Positions 1 through 8,899 of a stretch of DNA of 64,000 nucleotides are shown piece after piece. The position numbers and the translations under genes are program-made. The stretch lies in contig CAVYVZ010000004.1 in the NCBI GenBank assembly GCA_963772065.1, positions 558,001 to 622,000 of the forward strand, written 5' to 3'. The notes below the pieces were generated by a model. That model saw only the letters and a program-made list of their open reading frames with translations, was not told the origin of the DNA and searched no databases. The stretch comes from CAVYVZ01 sp963772065 (GTDB lineage Bacteria; Acidobacteriota; Vicinamibacteria; Vicinamibacterales; UBA2999). Position 1 is the stretch's first letter. The number at the start of each line of letters is the position of its first letter.

Positions 1-1164
1 CTCGAGGACCTTGAACGCGTCGGTATTCAGGCGCGTGGTGCCGTGCGGGCGCACGTCGCGCTGCGTCCAGTTCACCTCGATCGCGGGATCGTTCACGACG
101 CCGCGGACCTGCTCGAGAACCTTGGCCGGGTCCTCGTCCGGATGCACTCGGACATCGATGGTTGCCTTGGCCTCCGACGGGATGACGTTGACGCGGTACC
201 CGGCGTTGAAGATCGTCGGCGAGAGCGAGGTGCGCAGCATCGACGCATGGCGCGGCTCGTGTTCCAGCAGGTAGTCGTCCGCCGGACCTGCGATCGCCGG
301 GTCAGGGTTCAGGACGTCCCGATACCGCTTCGCCTCTTCCGGCGACGAGATCGAGGCGAGCCGCTTGAAATACGCTCCGGTGGTCTCGTTGAATTTGATC
401 GGCGGCCGCCACGCCGCGACCTTGCCGACCGCCGTCGAAAGATGGGCGACCGGATTGCTCTTGAGCGGAACCGATCCGTGGCCGGCCACGCCCTTCGCGG
501 TGAGCTCGATCGCCCTCGGGATCTTCTCGAGCGTTTGAATGGACGCGAACTTGACCTGCCCTGCCTGTCGCGTCACGCCGCCGCCTTCCGCGTAGCAGTA
601 TTCGGCGTCGATTTCGGGGAAATGCTGCTCGACCATGAACTTGATCCCGTAGCGCACGGATCCCTCTTCACCCGCCTCGGCCAGGAAGATCACGTCGCGG
701 TCGAGCGGAACCTTCTGCCGTTTCAGAACGAGCATCGCCATCAGCGCCGCGACGACGTTGTCCTTGTCGTCCACGGTGCCGCGGCCGTACACGTGGCCGC
801 CCTCGCGCACGGCGCCGAAGGGCGGATGCGTCCACTTCTTCGGGTCGATGTTCACCGTGTCGGTATGTCCCATCAGGAGGAGCGGCCGCTTGCTGCCGCT
901 GCCCTTCAGGCGGGCCACGATGTTCGGACGGTGCGGCTCGACCGAGAACACCTGCACCGGGATGCCCTCTTTTTCGAGGACCGTCTTCAGATAGTCGGCG
1001 GCCGGCTTCTCATTGCCGGGCGGGTCGCTCGTGTCGAAGCGAACCAGCGCCTCGAAGTGGCGCATCGCTTCTTCCTCGAGGGCCTTCCAGTCCGGCTGCG
1101 TCTGAGCGGGTGCAAGCGGTGCGGTGAGCAACGCGATGATGACGAAGACAGTAAAGCGGCGCAT
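1..1164 (-). CDS. M20 family metallopeptidase, secreted (3' end beyond window)
   Basis: Partial: the frame is open to the window edge, giving about 388 residues with no stop. The N-terminus is a signal peptide (MRRFTVFVIIALLTAPLAPA, cleavage near AQT). M20 zinc-site motifs follow in order: MGHTDTV, GRGTVDDKDN with the bridging Asp, and EAGEEGS with the catalytic Glu. A dimerisation lid contains GVAGHGSVP. The family cleaves peptides or N-acyl amino acids with two zinc ions; export suggests periplasmic nutrient scavenging. It is the last gene visible in a minus-strand run and starts 32 bp after the preceding stop. The exact substrate cannot be read from sequence. Confidence 0.9.
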   Translation of the reverse strand, partial: MRRFTVFVIIALLTAPLAPAQTQPDWKALEEEAMRHFEALVRFDTSDPPGNEKPAADYLKTVLEKEGIPVQVFSVEPHRPNIVARLKGSGSKRPLLLMGHTDTVNIDPKKWTHPPFGAVREGGHVYGRGTVDDKDNVVAALMAMLVLKRQKVPLDRDVIFLAEAGEEGSVRYGIKFMVEQHFPEIDAEYCYAEGGGVTRQAGQVKFASIQTLEKIPRAIELTAKGVAGHGSVPLKSNPVAHLSTAVGKVAAWRPPIKFNETTGAYFKRLASISSPEEAKRYRDVLNPDPAIAGPADDYLLEHEPRHASMLRTSLSPTIFNAGYRVNVIPSEAKATIDVRVHPDEDPAKVLEQVRGVVNDPAIEVNWTQRDVRPHGTTRLNTDAFKVLE

Positions 1165-1196
1165 GGCGGCATCCTACCAGAGCGCGAAGAAGTGAA

Positions 1197-1586
1197 TCAG
1201 CGAATCAGTTTTTCAGCCCGATACCGCTGGTAGCTCGCGTCGGTCAGCTTCGCCACCTCGGTGAACAATCGGGGATCGGGTTTCGTGAAGTTGAAGCAGG
1301 ACTTGCCCTGCATGCGTTTCTTCAGGTCCTGTGAGATGTTCTCCAGCAGGTCTGGAAAAACGTACACCGCGATGAGGTGGAACGAGACGTACGCCTTGCC
1401 GGTCCTTACCGCACCGAACCACACGTCCTTGCCCCAGCTCGTCTCCGTCCGTGGCCCGGTGAGCACGTAGTTCCCGGGTGTGTCGGGGTTCGCGATGAGC
1501 CCTTTGCCTTCGTACTTCGCGAGAATTTTCTTCAGCGCGGTGTGTGTGTCGTCGAACGTCGGCCTTTGCGACGGTGACATGCTCAC
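1197..1586 (-). CDS. Small hypothetical protein, possibly DUF1801/YdhG-like
   Basis: A 129-residue protein without signal peptide or membrane segment. It has a Lys-rich start (ALKKILAKYEGKG) and a C-terminal part containing MQGKSCFNF and a YQRYR tail, which recalls the small DUF1801/YdhG-like fold; that assignment is tentative. The GTG start overlaps the stop of the upstream amidohydrolase by four bases (GTGA), so translation is probably coupled. An internal ATG two codons later is the alternative start. No function is proposed. Confidence 0.65.
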   Translation of the reverse strand: MSMSPSQRPTFDDTHTALKKILAKYEGKGLIANPDTPGNYVLTGPRTETSWGKDVWFGAVRTGKAYVSFHLIAVYVFPDLLENISQDLKKRMQGKSCFNFTKPDPRLFTEVAKLTDASYQRYRAEKLIR

Positions 1587-3004
1587 TTTTCCCGGGTGCG
1601 ACCCCAGTCGTCCTTCTGCCGGTCGGGGTGGGACTCCACGGCGTCGAGCACCGCGTCCAGGCGTTCCTCGTCGAAGAGCGAGCCGCGCATGACGACCGCG
1701 GCGATCTTGCGTGTATTGCGAATGTCGGCGAGGGGATTCGCATCGAGGAGCACCAGGTCTGCGACCTTTCCGCGTTCCACCGTGCCCACCGAATCACCGA
1801 TGCCGAGGAAGCGCGCTGAGCGGCTGGTCGCGCGCTCGAGCGCTTCCGACGGCGTCATCCCCAGCTCTGACACGAACAGTGCCATCTCGTCGTGCAGCGA
1901 AAAACCAGGGAAGATGTTGACCACCGCGACATCCGACCCAGCCAGCACCTCCATGCCCGCTTCGTGCATCTCGCGAAGATCGCGGCGGATCGTCCCCTCC
2001 CAGAGTTTGCGGAAGGTGGCTTGACGCTCGTCGGATACCTCGGCCACCTGTTCACGCCAGTCGAGCACCGTATAACGCGACACGTACATTCGCCGCGGGT
2101 CCACCAGGCCCTCGACATCGGCGGTCAGAGCTTTCAATTTCTCGGTCGGCTGGAGGATTGATTCGAACAACGTCACGAGGGTGGGGACGATGGGGACATG
2201 GCGTTCGGCAAACCGGCGCCACACGGCGAGCCGCTGGTCGCGTGTCATCCCGTCGAGCGACGGAGAAAACGTGTGATCGATGCAGTCCTGTCCCGCGTCG
2301 AGCGCGACCTCTGGCGGAATGCCGGACACGTGCCCGACAAGCTTCAAGCCATGGGCGTTCGCAGCCTGGTTCAGCGCCAGGTACGTCGCTCGATCCTGGA
2401 CGGTCCGTATCTTGAGGAAGTCGAGCTCGAGCACGGCGAGCGACGCGACGACCCGCCGCGCTTCCTCCGGGGAACCGATGCCGAGGCGGATCCGGTCGAA
2501 CGGTTCGATCCGCTTCTCGGGCGGATCGCGTTTCATGCGTTCGATGTTGCTGGCGGCCTCCAGGTATGGTCCGGCGATCAGCATGCGCGGCCCGAGCCGC
2601 TCGCCGCTCGCGATTTCGCGTCTCCAGCGCAACAGCTCCTCGTGATCGCCCCCCATGTCGCGAAGCGTGGTGACGCCGTTCGCCACGAACAGACCGAGCG
2701 ACGAGCCGCGCGCCTTGGACACGTGTGCGTGAAGCTCGATGAAGCCCGGCGTCAGGTAGCGGCCGGCACCCTCGACGATGCGCGCGTCCTTCGGGATCGC
2801 GGTATCGGCAGCGGGACCCACGGCGGCGATCCGTTCGCCTCGCACGAGCACGGTGGCATTGGTCATCGGCGGCGCGCCGGTGGCGGCGATCACCGTCACG
2901 TTGCGAAAGGCAATGGCCGGCGGCGGGGCCGGCAGCGGCTGGCCGAGTCCAGTCATTCCAAGTGCTGCGATTACGATCGCAAGACGCAGTGTTATCTCAG
3001 GCAT
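1583..3004 (-). CDS. Amidohydrolase family protein, exported
   Basis: A 473-residue imidazolonepropionase-type amidohydrolase with an N-terminal signal segment. Visible metal-site elements are ELHAHV (HxH), histidines in VGHVSG and DHTFSP, and the Asp in LAGSDVAV. The small beta domain before the barrel (FRNVTVIAATG) and the C-terminal KVADLVLLDANPL strand are typical. The family hydrolyses amide or peptide bonds of cyclic or dipeptide substrates. The ATG at 3004 lies inside a 14-bp tandem repeat that creates several out-of-frame ATG codons. The stop overlaps the start of the next gene by four bases. Confidence 0.9.
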   Translation of the reverse strand: MPEITLRLAIVIAALGMTGLGQPLPAPPPAIAFRNVTVIAATGAPPMTNATVLVRGERIAAVGPAADTAIPKDARIVEGAGRYLTPGFIELHAHVSKARGSSLGLFVANGVTTLRDMGGDHEELLRWRREIASGERLGPRMLIAGPYLEAASNIERMKRDPPEKRIEPFDRIRLGIGSPEEARRVVASLAVLELDFLKIRTVQDRATYLALNQAANAHGLKLVGHVSGIPPEVALDAGQDCIDHTFSPSLDGMTRDQRLAVWRRFAERHVPIVPTLVTLFESILQPTEKLKALTADVEGLVDPRRMYVSRYTVLDWREQVAEVSDERQATFRKLWEGTIRRDLREMHEAGMEVLAGSDVAVVNIFPGFSLHDEMALFVSELGMTPSEALERATSRSARFLGIGDSVGTVERGKVADLVLLDANPLADIRNTRKIAAVVMRGSLFDEERLDAVLDAVESHPDRQKDDWGRTREK

Positions 3005-3042
3005 GTCATCTCAGGCATGTCATGTCAGGCATGTCATGTCAG
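3001..3042. repeat. 14-bp tandem repeat, three copies
   Basis: Three consecutive copies of GCATGTCATSTCAG (S = C or G) at 3001-3014, 3015-3028 and 3029-3042, preceded by a half copy (TATCTCAG). The array spans the whole gap between two minus-strand genes. It contains the ATG of the amidohydrolase and the TGA of the arginase-like gene. Confidence 0.9.
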
Positions 3043-3866
3043 CGTACCAGCCCACTGCCCGCCAGCAGCTCCCCGACGAGGTTCAGCGAGCGCGTGCTCC
3101 CGTGAACGTACTCGAGGACGCTGGCGCCGACCACATCGAGCTCACGTGAGAGGGTTCCAATCATCGCGCGCACGAGATCGAGGGCCGGGCCGCCGGCGGT
3201 CGGTATCAACGTATCCGGGAAATCATCGGGGTCCAGCGCATCGAGATCGAGATGAATATACGCGTTGCTGAATCCGCGCGATCGAATCTCCGCAGCGAGC
3301 TGCTTCGCGTCATGAAATGCGGCTGGTGGCGTCACGGAGATGGCCGCGTGCTCCACGAAGTCGCGCTCGGGCGGATCGAGGTCGCGGGTGGCGGCGAGGA
3401 AGACCTGCGGCGGCGCGAGCGGGCGCCTCAGGTCGCCGACGAGCTCTGATGGACCATCGCCAAGAAGGGTGCGCAGGACCATGCCGTGGAAATGGCCGCT
3501 CGGCGAGGACTCCGGGGTATTCAAATCGCCGTGCGCGTCGAGCCACACGACCGACAGGTTCCCGTCATAGCGTTCGTTGAGATACGCGATGGGCGCCGCT
3601 TCGACGCCGCAGGTGCCGCCGACCGTCACGATCGCATCGGGCGCGGCTGTGCGGACTCGAGCGAGCGTCTCGCGAAATCGCGGCGCGATAGAGCGGAGGC
3701 CGATCACGCCGCCGGTTCGCTCGAGCGTCTCCTCGTCGGGTGAGTCGACGATCAGGAAGTGTGTCTGAGGAAAAAGCTCGCGTGCGATCGTCAACGCGCC
3801 CTGCTGCACGGCGGGACTTTTTCCCGATCCCTGCCATTCGGGATACAAGAGAAAGAGCGTCGCCAC
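3039..3866 (-). CDS. Arginase/agmatinase superfamily protein
   Basis: About 275 residues of the ureohydrolase fold. The binuclear manganese motifs are recognisable: WLDAHGDLN (DAHxD), SGHFHGM and HLDLDALDPDDFP (DxDxxDP). The first motif, GGDHS in arginases, reads GGTCG here, so the usual His ligand is Cys. The likely reaction is hydrolysis of a guanidino or related C-N bond; substrate unknown. A GTG start at 3866 lies two bases after the aminotransferase stop, so the pair is probably co-translated. The reading frame is also open far upstream, but that stretch is only a shadow of the aminotransferase gene. Confidence 0.85.
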   Translation of the reverse strand: MATLFLLYPEWQGSGKSPAVQQGALTIARELFPQTHFLIVDSPDEETLERTGGVIGLRSIAPRFRETLARVRTAAPDAIVTVGGTCGVEAAPIAYLNERYDGNLSVVWLDAHGDLNTPESSPSGHFHGMVLRTLLGDGPSELVGDLRRPLAPPQVFLAATRDLDPPERDFVEHAAISVTPPAAFHDAKQLAAEIRSRGFSNAYIHLDLDALDPDDFPDTLIPTAGGPALDLVRAMIGTLSRELDVVGASVLEYVHGSTRSLNLVGELLAGSGLVR

Positions 3867-3868
3867 GT

Positions 3869-5105
3869 TCAGGTTGCGGACAGCGCGCGCACGACGCCAT
3901 CGATGTCCTCGTGCGTGTTGAAGACGGACACCGACAAGCGCAGCCGCCTCTCGGCGGCGATCGTCGTCGCGGCGATGTTCGCCGACTTGAGGCGTTTCGC
4001 GGTCTCGACGGGATCGCGCACCTGAAACGCCACGATCGGCGTCTCGTTCGACCTCGGCGTCAGCGGCGCGTAGCCGCCGGGCGGCAGCTCCGTCTGGAGC
4101 CTCTCCGTCAGTTGCCGCGCGTGCGCGCGGATATTCGAGAGGCCGAGCGTCTCGATGTACTTGAGCGACTCGTACCGAGCACAGCGCCAGCGAGTTGGGG
4201 AACGTGCCGGTCTCGTATCTGGCCGCGCCGGGCAGCGGCTCCCACTTCATGCCGAGCCGATCGAAGTTCGTCACCTGGCGGTGACCGTAGCGTGTCGTGG
4301 GCACAATCGTGTCCTGCAAGTCCTCGCGCACGTAGAGGTAGCCGAATCCGCGCTCGCCCATCAGCCACTTATAAGTGGCGGTGGCAGCGAAGTCGATTCC
4401 CATCTCACGAACATCGACCGGCACGGCGCCCGCGGCCTGCACGATGTCGGCATACACGTACGCGCCGTGGGCGTGCGCCACGTTCGCGATCGCCTTCGCG
4501 TGGTGCAGATACCCGTTGACGTTGGAGACGAGGGCCATCGACACCAGGCGTGTGTTTCGATCGACCGCGCGCTCGACGTCGCGGATGTCGATGGCCCAGT
4601 CCCGGTGCTTCACGATGCGCAGCTCGAGCCCTTTCGCTTCGAGCGACTTGTACATATAGAGCGACGAGGTGAAATGCAGCTCGTCGATCACCACGTTGCC
4701 CCCACGTCTGACGAGGTCCATGCCCATCACGACGATGTTCTCGCCGTCCGAGGTGTTTTGAACGAAGGCAATCTCGGTCGGCTTGGCGTTGATCAGCTGC
4801 GCGAACCGACGCTTCAGGTCGGCTTGCTGCTCGACGCCGAAATCAGCGCGGCCGCTTCCCGGTCCCCTGGTTCGAAATGCCACGTGCTCCTCGAGCGCGC
4901 GCGCGGCGTGCGCGCCCATCGGGTGGATCGACGCAGAATCCAGATAGGTCTGCGACGCGGCGATCGCGAAGTTGGCGCGAACCGACGGAGGGAAGACAGA
5001 TGGCGGACGCGGTGCACCGGCCGCGTGAGATGCAGCTGGCGCCCAGCGTGGCCAGGCCGCGATCGCAGCGGCGGTGGTGAGAAACTGACGGCGGTCGAGG
5101 GTCAC
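3869..5105 (-). pseudogene. Class V aminotransferase, Tat-type signal, frameshifted
   Basis: Pyridoxal-phosphate fold I enzyme (cysteine desulfurase/isopenicillin N epimerase-like). It starts with GTG and a twin-arginine-like leader (LDRRQFLTTAAAIAAW). The PLP lysine sits in ATATYKWLMGERG, and FVQNTSDGENIV lies in the cofactor pocket. The frame breaks near 4175 after FPNSLALC; the next frame continues YESLKYIETLGLSNIR to ALSAT and a stop. Total length is 3n+1, as expected for one inserted base. The GTG start overlaps the DinB stop by four bases. Probably a sequencing indel in an intact gene; a true null is possible. Confidence 0.85.
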
Positions 5106-5633
5106 GCAACCTCCTCCCAGTCGGGCTCGGGCTTTCCGAACCAGACCCATGCGATGAAATCGACGAGCGGCGGTTCGCCGCCCAGCTCGCGCAGTCGCGC
5201 GTTGACCTGTCCGCGGTGATACGTCGAATGGCTGGTGACCTGAAAGATCGTCTCGGCAAGCGTGGGGGCATCGGGCATCCGGCCGAGGCGCGTGGCCAGC
5301 TGCGCGGCCCATGGCATCACGAGCGGTCGTTCGAGCGCGTCGGCGGCGAGGGAGCTGAGAAAGCGGGTCGCGTCGGCGTACACGGGATAGCTCCACTCGC
5401 GGACGGATCCGATGCTCGGGAAATCACCTGGCTCCGGGAACGTGAGCGCCTGCTGCGTCCACACGTGGAGGAACGCGCGCTGGACGGTGTGCAGGTGGAG
5501 CAGCAGATCGCGAAGCCGCGCATCAGTGGCGCGCCGGTGGGTGCGCGAGCACGGCGCGCCAGACGGCGGCGTCGGCCCATTCCATGTGCCGGTAGAGTTC
5601 GCGCAGCCCCGCGAGCGGTATGGTCATTGGCAT
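5102..5633 (-). pseudogene. DinB-family protein, frameshifted
   Basis: Four-helix DinB/YfiT-type protein of about 177 residues. Part one runs from MPMTIPLAGLRELYRHMEWA and stops at a TGA at 5523. One base off, the protein continues DARLRDLLLHLHTVQRAF, then VTSHSTYHRGQVNARLRELG, which carries the conserved HxxYHRGQ metal motif, and ends GKPEPDWEEVA. The length is 3n+1. DinB proteins are metal-binding thiol transferases or hydrolases, often stress-related. The TGA does not continue in frame into matching sequence, so this is a frameshift and not selenocysteine. Confidence 0.8.
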
Positions 5634-5650
5634 TTCCTGCTTACTCTTAC

Positions 5651-5680
5651 TCAGAGTCAGCTCAGAGTCGACTCTGAGTC
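5651..5680. repeat. 11-bp-period palindromic repeat, copy A
   Basis: Units TCAGAGTCAGC, TCAGAGTCGAC and TCTGAGTCGG in tandem. They contain an 18-bp perfect palindrome centred on GTCGAC (5661-5678). The element lies between the stop of the membrane-protein gene and the DinB start. Its first 24 bases recur at 8820-8843. Confidence 0.85.
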
Positions 5681-5682
5681 GG

Positions 5683-6243
5683 TTATCGCGGCCAGAGCCA
5701 GCCGAATGCGCCGGCGGTCAGTAACGCATAGATGAGACCGTCGAGCGTCGACTTGGCGGTGGCGCTCACCGACCGCTTGTACCAGATCACGTTCTGCCAC
5801 AACGCCAGCGAGTATCCCGCAAACGCCACCGTTCCCGTGTAGCGGAAGACCTCCATGTAGGCCGCCCCCGCCGGAAGCGCGCGGCTTGCGACGTAACCAG
5901 CGAACAACCCGACGACCAGCGTATACACGAACCACCACATGAGCGGCTTTCCCATGCTCGGTGGTCCGCTCTCCATCATCGTCATCATCGCGACCGGTCC
6001 GCGTTTCATCTTCTCCTGGAACTCCGGCGACCGCATGCGATCCGGCGTGCCTGCGCACGGAACCAGATAGTCGCCCGGCGGGATCTTGAACCGACGAAGC
6101 GCCTCCATCACATCGTCTTCGGCCGGCAGGGTCCCGAAGTCGGTCCGGTGATACGGCAACACCATATGGATAATCGAGCTGACCACGAATACCAGGACGC
6201 CGCCGACCAGGATGGGAGCCCACAGCGAGGTCAGAGCGGCCAT
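5683..6243 (-). CDS. Hypothetical integral membrane protein
   Basis: A 186-residue protein with about four hydrophobic segments: near residues 4-26, around MWWFVYTLVVGLFAGYVASR, around YTGTVAFAGYSLALW, and at the C-terminus (GLIYALLTAGAFGWLW). A Met-rich stretch (VAMMTMMESGPPSMGK) lies between the first and second. The start at 6243 is preferred over 6249 because GGAGG lies six bases upstream of it. The gene is divergent from the ADOP permease. I do not recognise a named family. Confidence 0.75.
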   Translation of the reverse strand: MAALTSLWAPILVGGVLVFVVSSIIHMVLPYHRTDFGTLPAEDDVMEALRRFKIPPGDYLVPCAGTPDRMRSPEFQEKMKRGPVAMMTMMESGPPSMGKPLMWWFVYTLVVGLFAGYVASRALPAGAAYMEVFRYTGTVAFAGYSLALWQNVIWYKRSVSATAKSTLDGLIYALLTAGAFGWLWPR

Positions 6244-6309
6244 TCGCATCCTCCTTTTTGTTGAGCCGCAAGGATAAACTATGCGCCGCCCCGGGCCGTC
6301 AAACGCTGC

Positions 6310-8811
6310 ATGTCGAATCTGCGCCTCGCCCTCCGCACGCTGTTCAAGACGCCATTCGTCACAGCCGTCGCCATTCTCTCGCTGGCGCTGGGGATCGGAG
6401 CAAACTCGGCAATTTTTTCGCTCTTCAACCAGATCCTCCTGCGACCGCTCCCCGTCCACGCGCCGGAAGAACTCGTCAACCTCTCGGCGCCCGGCCCAAA
6501 GCCCGGATCGCAGAACTGCGGGCAGGCCGGTGATTGCGACACCGTGTTCAGTTACCCGATGTTCCGCGACCTCGAACGCGTGCAGAGCGTGTTCACAGGC
6601 ATCGCCGCGCACGTCAGCAACGGCGCGAACGTCGCCTACCAGAGCCGGACGCTCAGCGCCGACGCGATGCTGGTGTCGGGCAGCTACTTCCCAATTCTCG
6701 GCCTGCAGCCGGCGCTCGGGCGGCTGCTGACGGCGGACGATGACCGGATCCGAGGGGGCCATTTCGTGGTCGTCCTGAGTCACGCCCTCTGGCGGGCGCA
6801 GTTCGAGCAGAGCTCGAACGTGCTGAACCAGACGCTCATCGTCAACGGACACCCGATGACGATCGTCGGCGTAGCGCCGGCGGGCTTCTCGGGCACGGTG
6901 CTCGGCGACACGCCGAAGATCTTCATGCCGATTTCAATGCGCGAGGTCGTGATCGCCGGATGGAAGGGACTCGACGACCGCCGCAACTACTGGGCGTACC
7001 TCTTCGCCCGACTGAAGCCGGGGGTCACACTCGATCAGGCGCGTACGGCGTTGAATGTTCCGTACCGCGCGATTCTGAACGACGCCGAGGCGCCGCTCCA
7101 GAAGGGCATGAGCGATCAGACGATGAAGCGCTTCCGCGCGAAGGAGGTACTGGTCGAACCCGGCGCACGCGGCCAGAGTAGCGTTCATACCGAGGCCCGC
7201 GCGCCCCTCGTGCTGCTGCTGACTGTCACCGGAGTGGTGCTTCTGATCGCGTGTGCGAACATCGCGAACCTGCTCCTTGCGCGTGCCGCGAACCGCGGAA
7301 CGGAGATGGCGGTGCGGCTTTCGATTGGCGCCGGGCGGCGTCAGCTCGTGGGGCAGCTTCTCACCGAGTCATGCCTGCTTGGGTTGCTTGGAGGCGCAGC
7401 GGGCCTGGTGGTGGCTCGTTGGACGCTGACGGCCATTGCGGCGATGCTGCCGCCGGAAGCGTCGGAGAGCTTCAGTTTCAGCCTCGATTCGACGGCTCTT
7501 CTATTCGCCGGCGTGTTATCCGTGACCACAGGCGTGCTGTTCGGCCTGTTCCCGGCGCTTCACAGCACGCGGCCGGATCTCGTCTCGACACTCAAAGGCA
7601 CGACGGGGCAGCCGTCCGGAGCGCGGTCCGCGGCACGATTCCGTACCGGCCTTGCCACGGCCCAGATCGCGCTCTCGATGGCGCTGCTGATCGCGGCGGG
7701 TTTGTTCACGAAGAGCCTGGTCAACGCAAGCAGAGTGGATCTCGGAATCAGGACCGAGAAGCTCGTAGTGTTCAGCGTCGCGCCCGTCCGCAATGGATAT
7801 CCTCAGGAGCGGTCACGAGCCCTTCTCGAGCAGATCGAGGACGAACTCGCGGCGATCCCGGGCGTGAGCTCGGTTGCGGGCTCGCTCGTGAATCTCATCG
7901 CCGGGAACAGCTGGGGCAACGACGTCCGGGTGCAAGGCTTCGACGCCGGTCCTGACACTGACGTCAACTCACGCTTCAACGGCGTCGGCCCAGGCTATCT
8001 GCGGACGATCGGCACGCCACTGATCGCGGGTCGCGAGTTCACGCGCGCAGACGCACTCGGCGCGCCGAAGGTGGCCGTCGTCAACGAGGCGTTCGCGAAG
8101 AAGTTCAAACTGGGACGCGATGCCGTCGGCAAGCGGATGAAGCGGAGCGGGGACCCTGGCACCGAGCTCGACATCGAGATCGTCGGCCTGGCACGCGACT
8201 CGAAGTACAACCAGGTGAAACGCGAGCCGCAGCCCGTGTTCATTACTCCATACCGGCAGGAGGAGCGGGTCGGCTTTCTCAACTTCTACGTGAGGACGAA
8301 GCTCGACGAGGAGCAGCTCCTGACCGCCATCCCCGCCGTCATCAGGCGGCTCGATCCGAACCTGCCGGTCGAAAACCTGAAGACGATGGACACACAGGTG
8401 CGGGAGAACCTGTTCATGGATCGGTTCATTACGACGCTGTCGACGTCGTTCGCCGTCCTGGCCACACTGCTGGCCGCGGTTGGACTCTACGGCGTGCTGG
8501 CGTACACCGTCTCACAGCGCACGAGGGAGTTCGGGGTTCGAATGGCGCTGGGCGCCGATGCCGCGCGTGTCCGTGCGCTCGTGCTCGGTCAGGTCGGACG
8601 GATGACGATGGTTGGCGGAATCATCGGCCTGGCTGGCGCGTTTGCGCTGGGGCGCTCGGCGCAGTCGCTGCTGTTCGAGCTCAAAGGCCACGATCCTATG
8701 GTCGTCGCGACATCAGCGCTCGTCTTGGCGGTCGTCGCGCTCGGCGCCGGCTTCATCCCCGCCTATCGCGCCTCTCGCCTGGACCCCATGCGCGCGCTGC
8801 GTTACGAGTAA
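6310..8811 (+). CDS. ABC transporter permease, ADOP type (MacB/FtsX-like)
   Basis: An 833-residue duplicated FtsX permease. The first transmembrane helix (TAVAILSLALGIGANSAIFS) and a periplasmic MacB-PCD domain are followed by three central helices (LVLLLTVTGVVLLIACANIA, a following pair, LFAGVLSVTTGVLFGLFPAL). A second helix/periplasmic/helix unit follows, ending in ALGAGFIPAYRASRLDPMRA. This fusion of two permease halves, with no ATPase next to it, is the acidobacterial orphan-permease pattern. The family probably exports peptides or drugs, or drives mechanical work, using an ATPase encoded elsewhere. Flanking palindromes at 5651 and 8820 may be terminators. Confidence 0.92.
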   Translation: MSNLRLALRTLFKTPFVTAVAILSLALGIGANSAIFSLFNQILLRPLPVHAPEELVNLSAPGPKPGSQNCGQAGDCDTVFSYPMFRDLERVQSVFTGIAAHVSNGANVAYQSRTLSADAMLVSGSYFPILGLQPALGRLLTADDDRIRGGHFVVVLSHALWRAQFEQSSNVLNQTLIVNGHPMTIVGVAPAGFSGTVLGDTPKIFMPISMREVVIAGWKGLDDRRNYWAYLFARLKPGVTLDQARTALNVPYRAILNDAEAPLQKGMSDQTMKRFRAKEVLVEPGARGQSSVHTEARAPLVLLLTVTGVVLLIACANIANLLLARAANRGTEMAVRLSIGAGRRQLVGQLLTESCLLGLLGGAAGLVVARWTLTAIAAMLPPEASESFSFSLDSTALLFAGVLSVTTGVLFGLFPALHSTRPDLVSTLKGTTGQPSGARSAARFRTGLATAQIALSMALLIAAGLFTKSLVNASRVDLGIRTEKLVVFSVAPVRNGYPQERSRALLEQIEDELAAIPGVSSVAGSLVNLIAGNSWGNDVRVQGFDAGPDTDVNSRFNGVGPGYLRTIGTPLIAGREFTRADALGAPKVAVVNEAFAKKFKLGRDAVGKRMKRSGDPGTELDIEIVGLARDSKYNQVKREPQPVFITPYRQEERVGFLNFYVRTKLDEEQLLTAIPAVIRRLDPNLPVENLKTMDTQVRENLFMDRFITTLSTSFAVLATLLAAVGLYGVLAYTVSQRTREFGVRMALGADAARVRALVLGQVGRMTMVGGIIGLAGAFALGRSAQSLLFELKGHDPMVVATSALVLAVVALGAGFIPAYRASRLDPMRALRYE

Positions 8812-8819
8812 CGTTGGGT

Positions 8820-8874
8820 TCAGAGTCAGCTCAGAGTCGACTCAGAGTCGACTCTGAGCTGACTCTGAGCGCAG
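8820..8874. repeat. 11-bp-period palindrome, copy B
   Basis: Five 11-bp units: TCAGAGTCAGC, TCAGAGTCGAC twice, TCTGAGCTGAC and TCTGAGCGCAG. Positions 8820-8843 and 8845-8868 are perfect inverted arms of 24 bases around a single A. It lies between the convergent ends of the permease (8811) and the YdeI-like gene (8900), where a bidirectional terminator would be expected. There is no T-run. Confidence 0.85.
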
Positions 8875-8899
8875 ACAACTGCGACCTTCGCATGCGGCA

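Noticed and set aside
43..1233. Large plus-strand open frame opposite the M20 peptidase
   Set aside because: Arg/His-rich translation without family features; it is the antisense shadow of the minus-strand peptidase, which has a signal peptide and metal motifs.
3039..5396. One 785-residue fusion of aminotransferase and arginase
   Set aside because: The middle part is out-of-frame noise. The aminotransferase continues in another frame to its own stop at 3869, and the arginase-like gene starts separately two bases later.
5521..5527. TGA inside the DinB gene as a second selenocysteine codon
   Set aside because: The codons after the TGA in the same frame (TGC GCG GCT TCG) do not match DinB proteins, whereas the frame one base off gives DARLRDLLLHLH. 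It is a frameshift.
5651..8874. Insertion-sequence terminal repeats around the permease module
   Set aside because: No transposase is encoded between the copies and no target-site duplication is visible; kept only as a possible module border.
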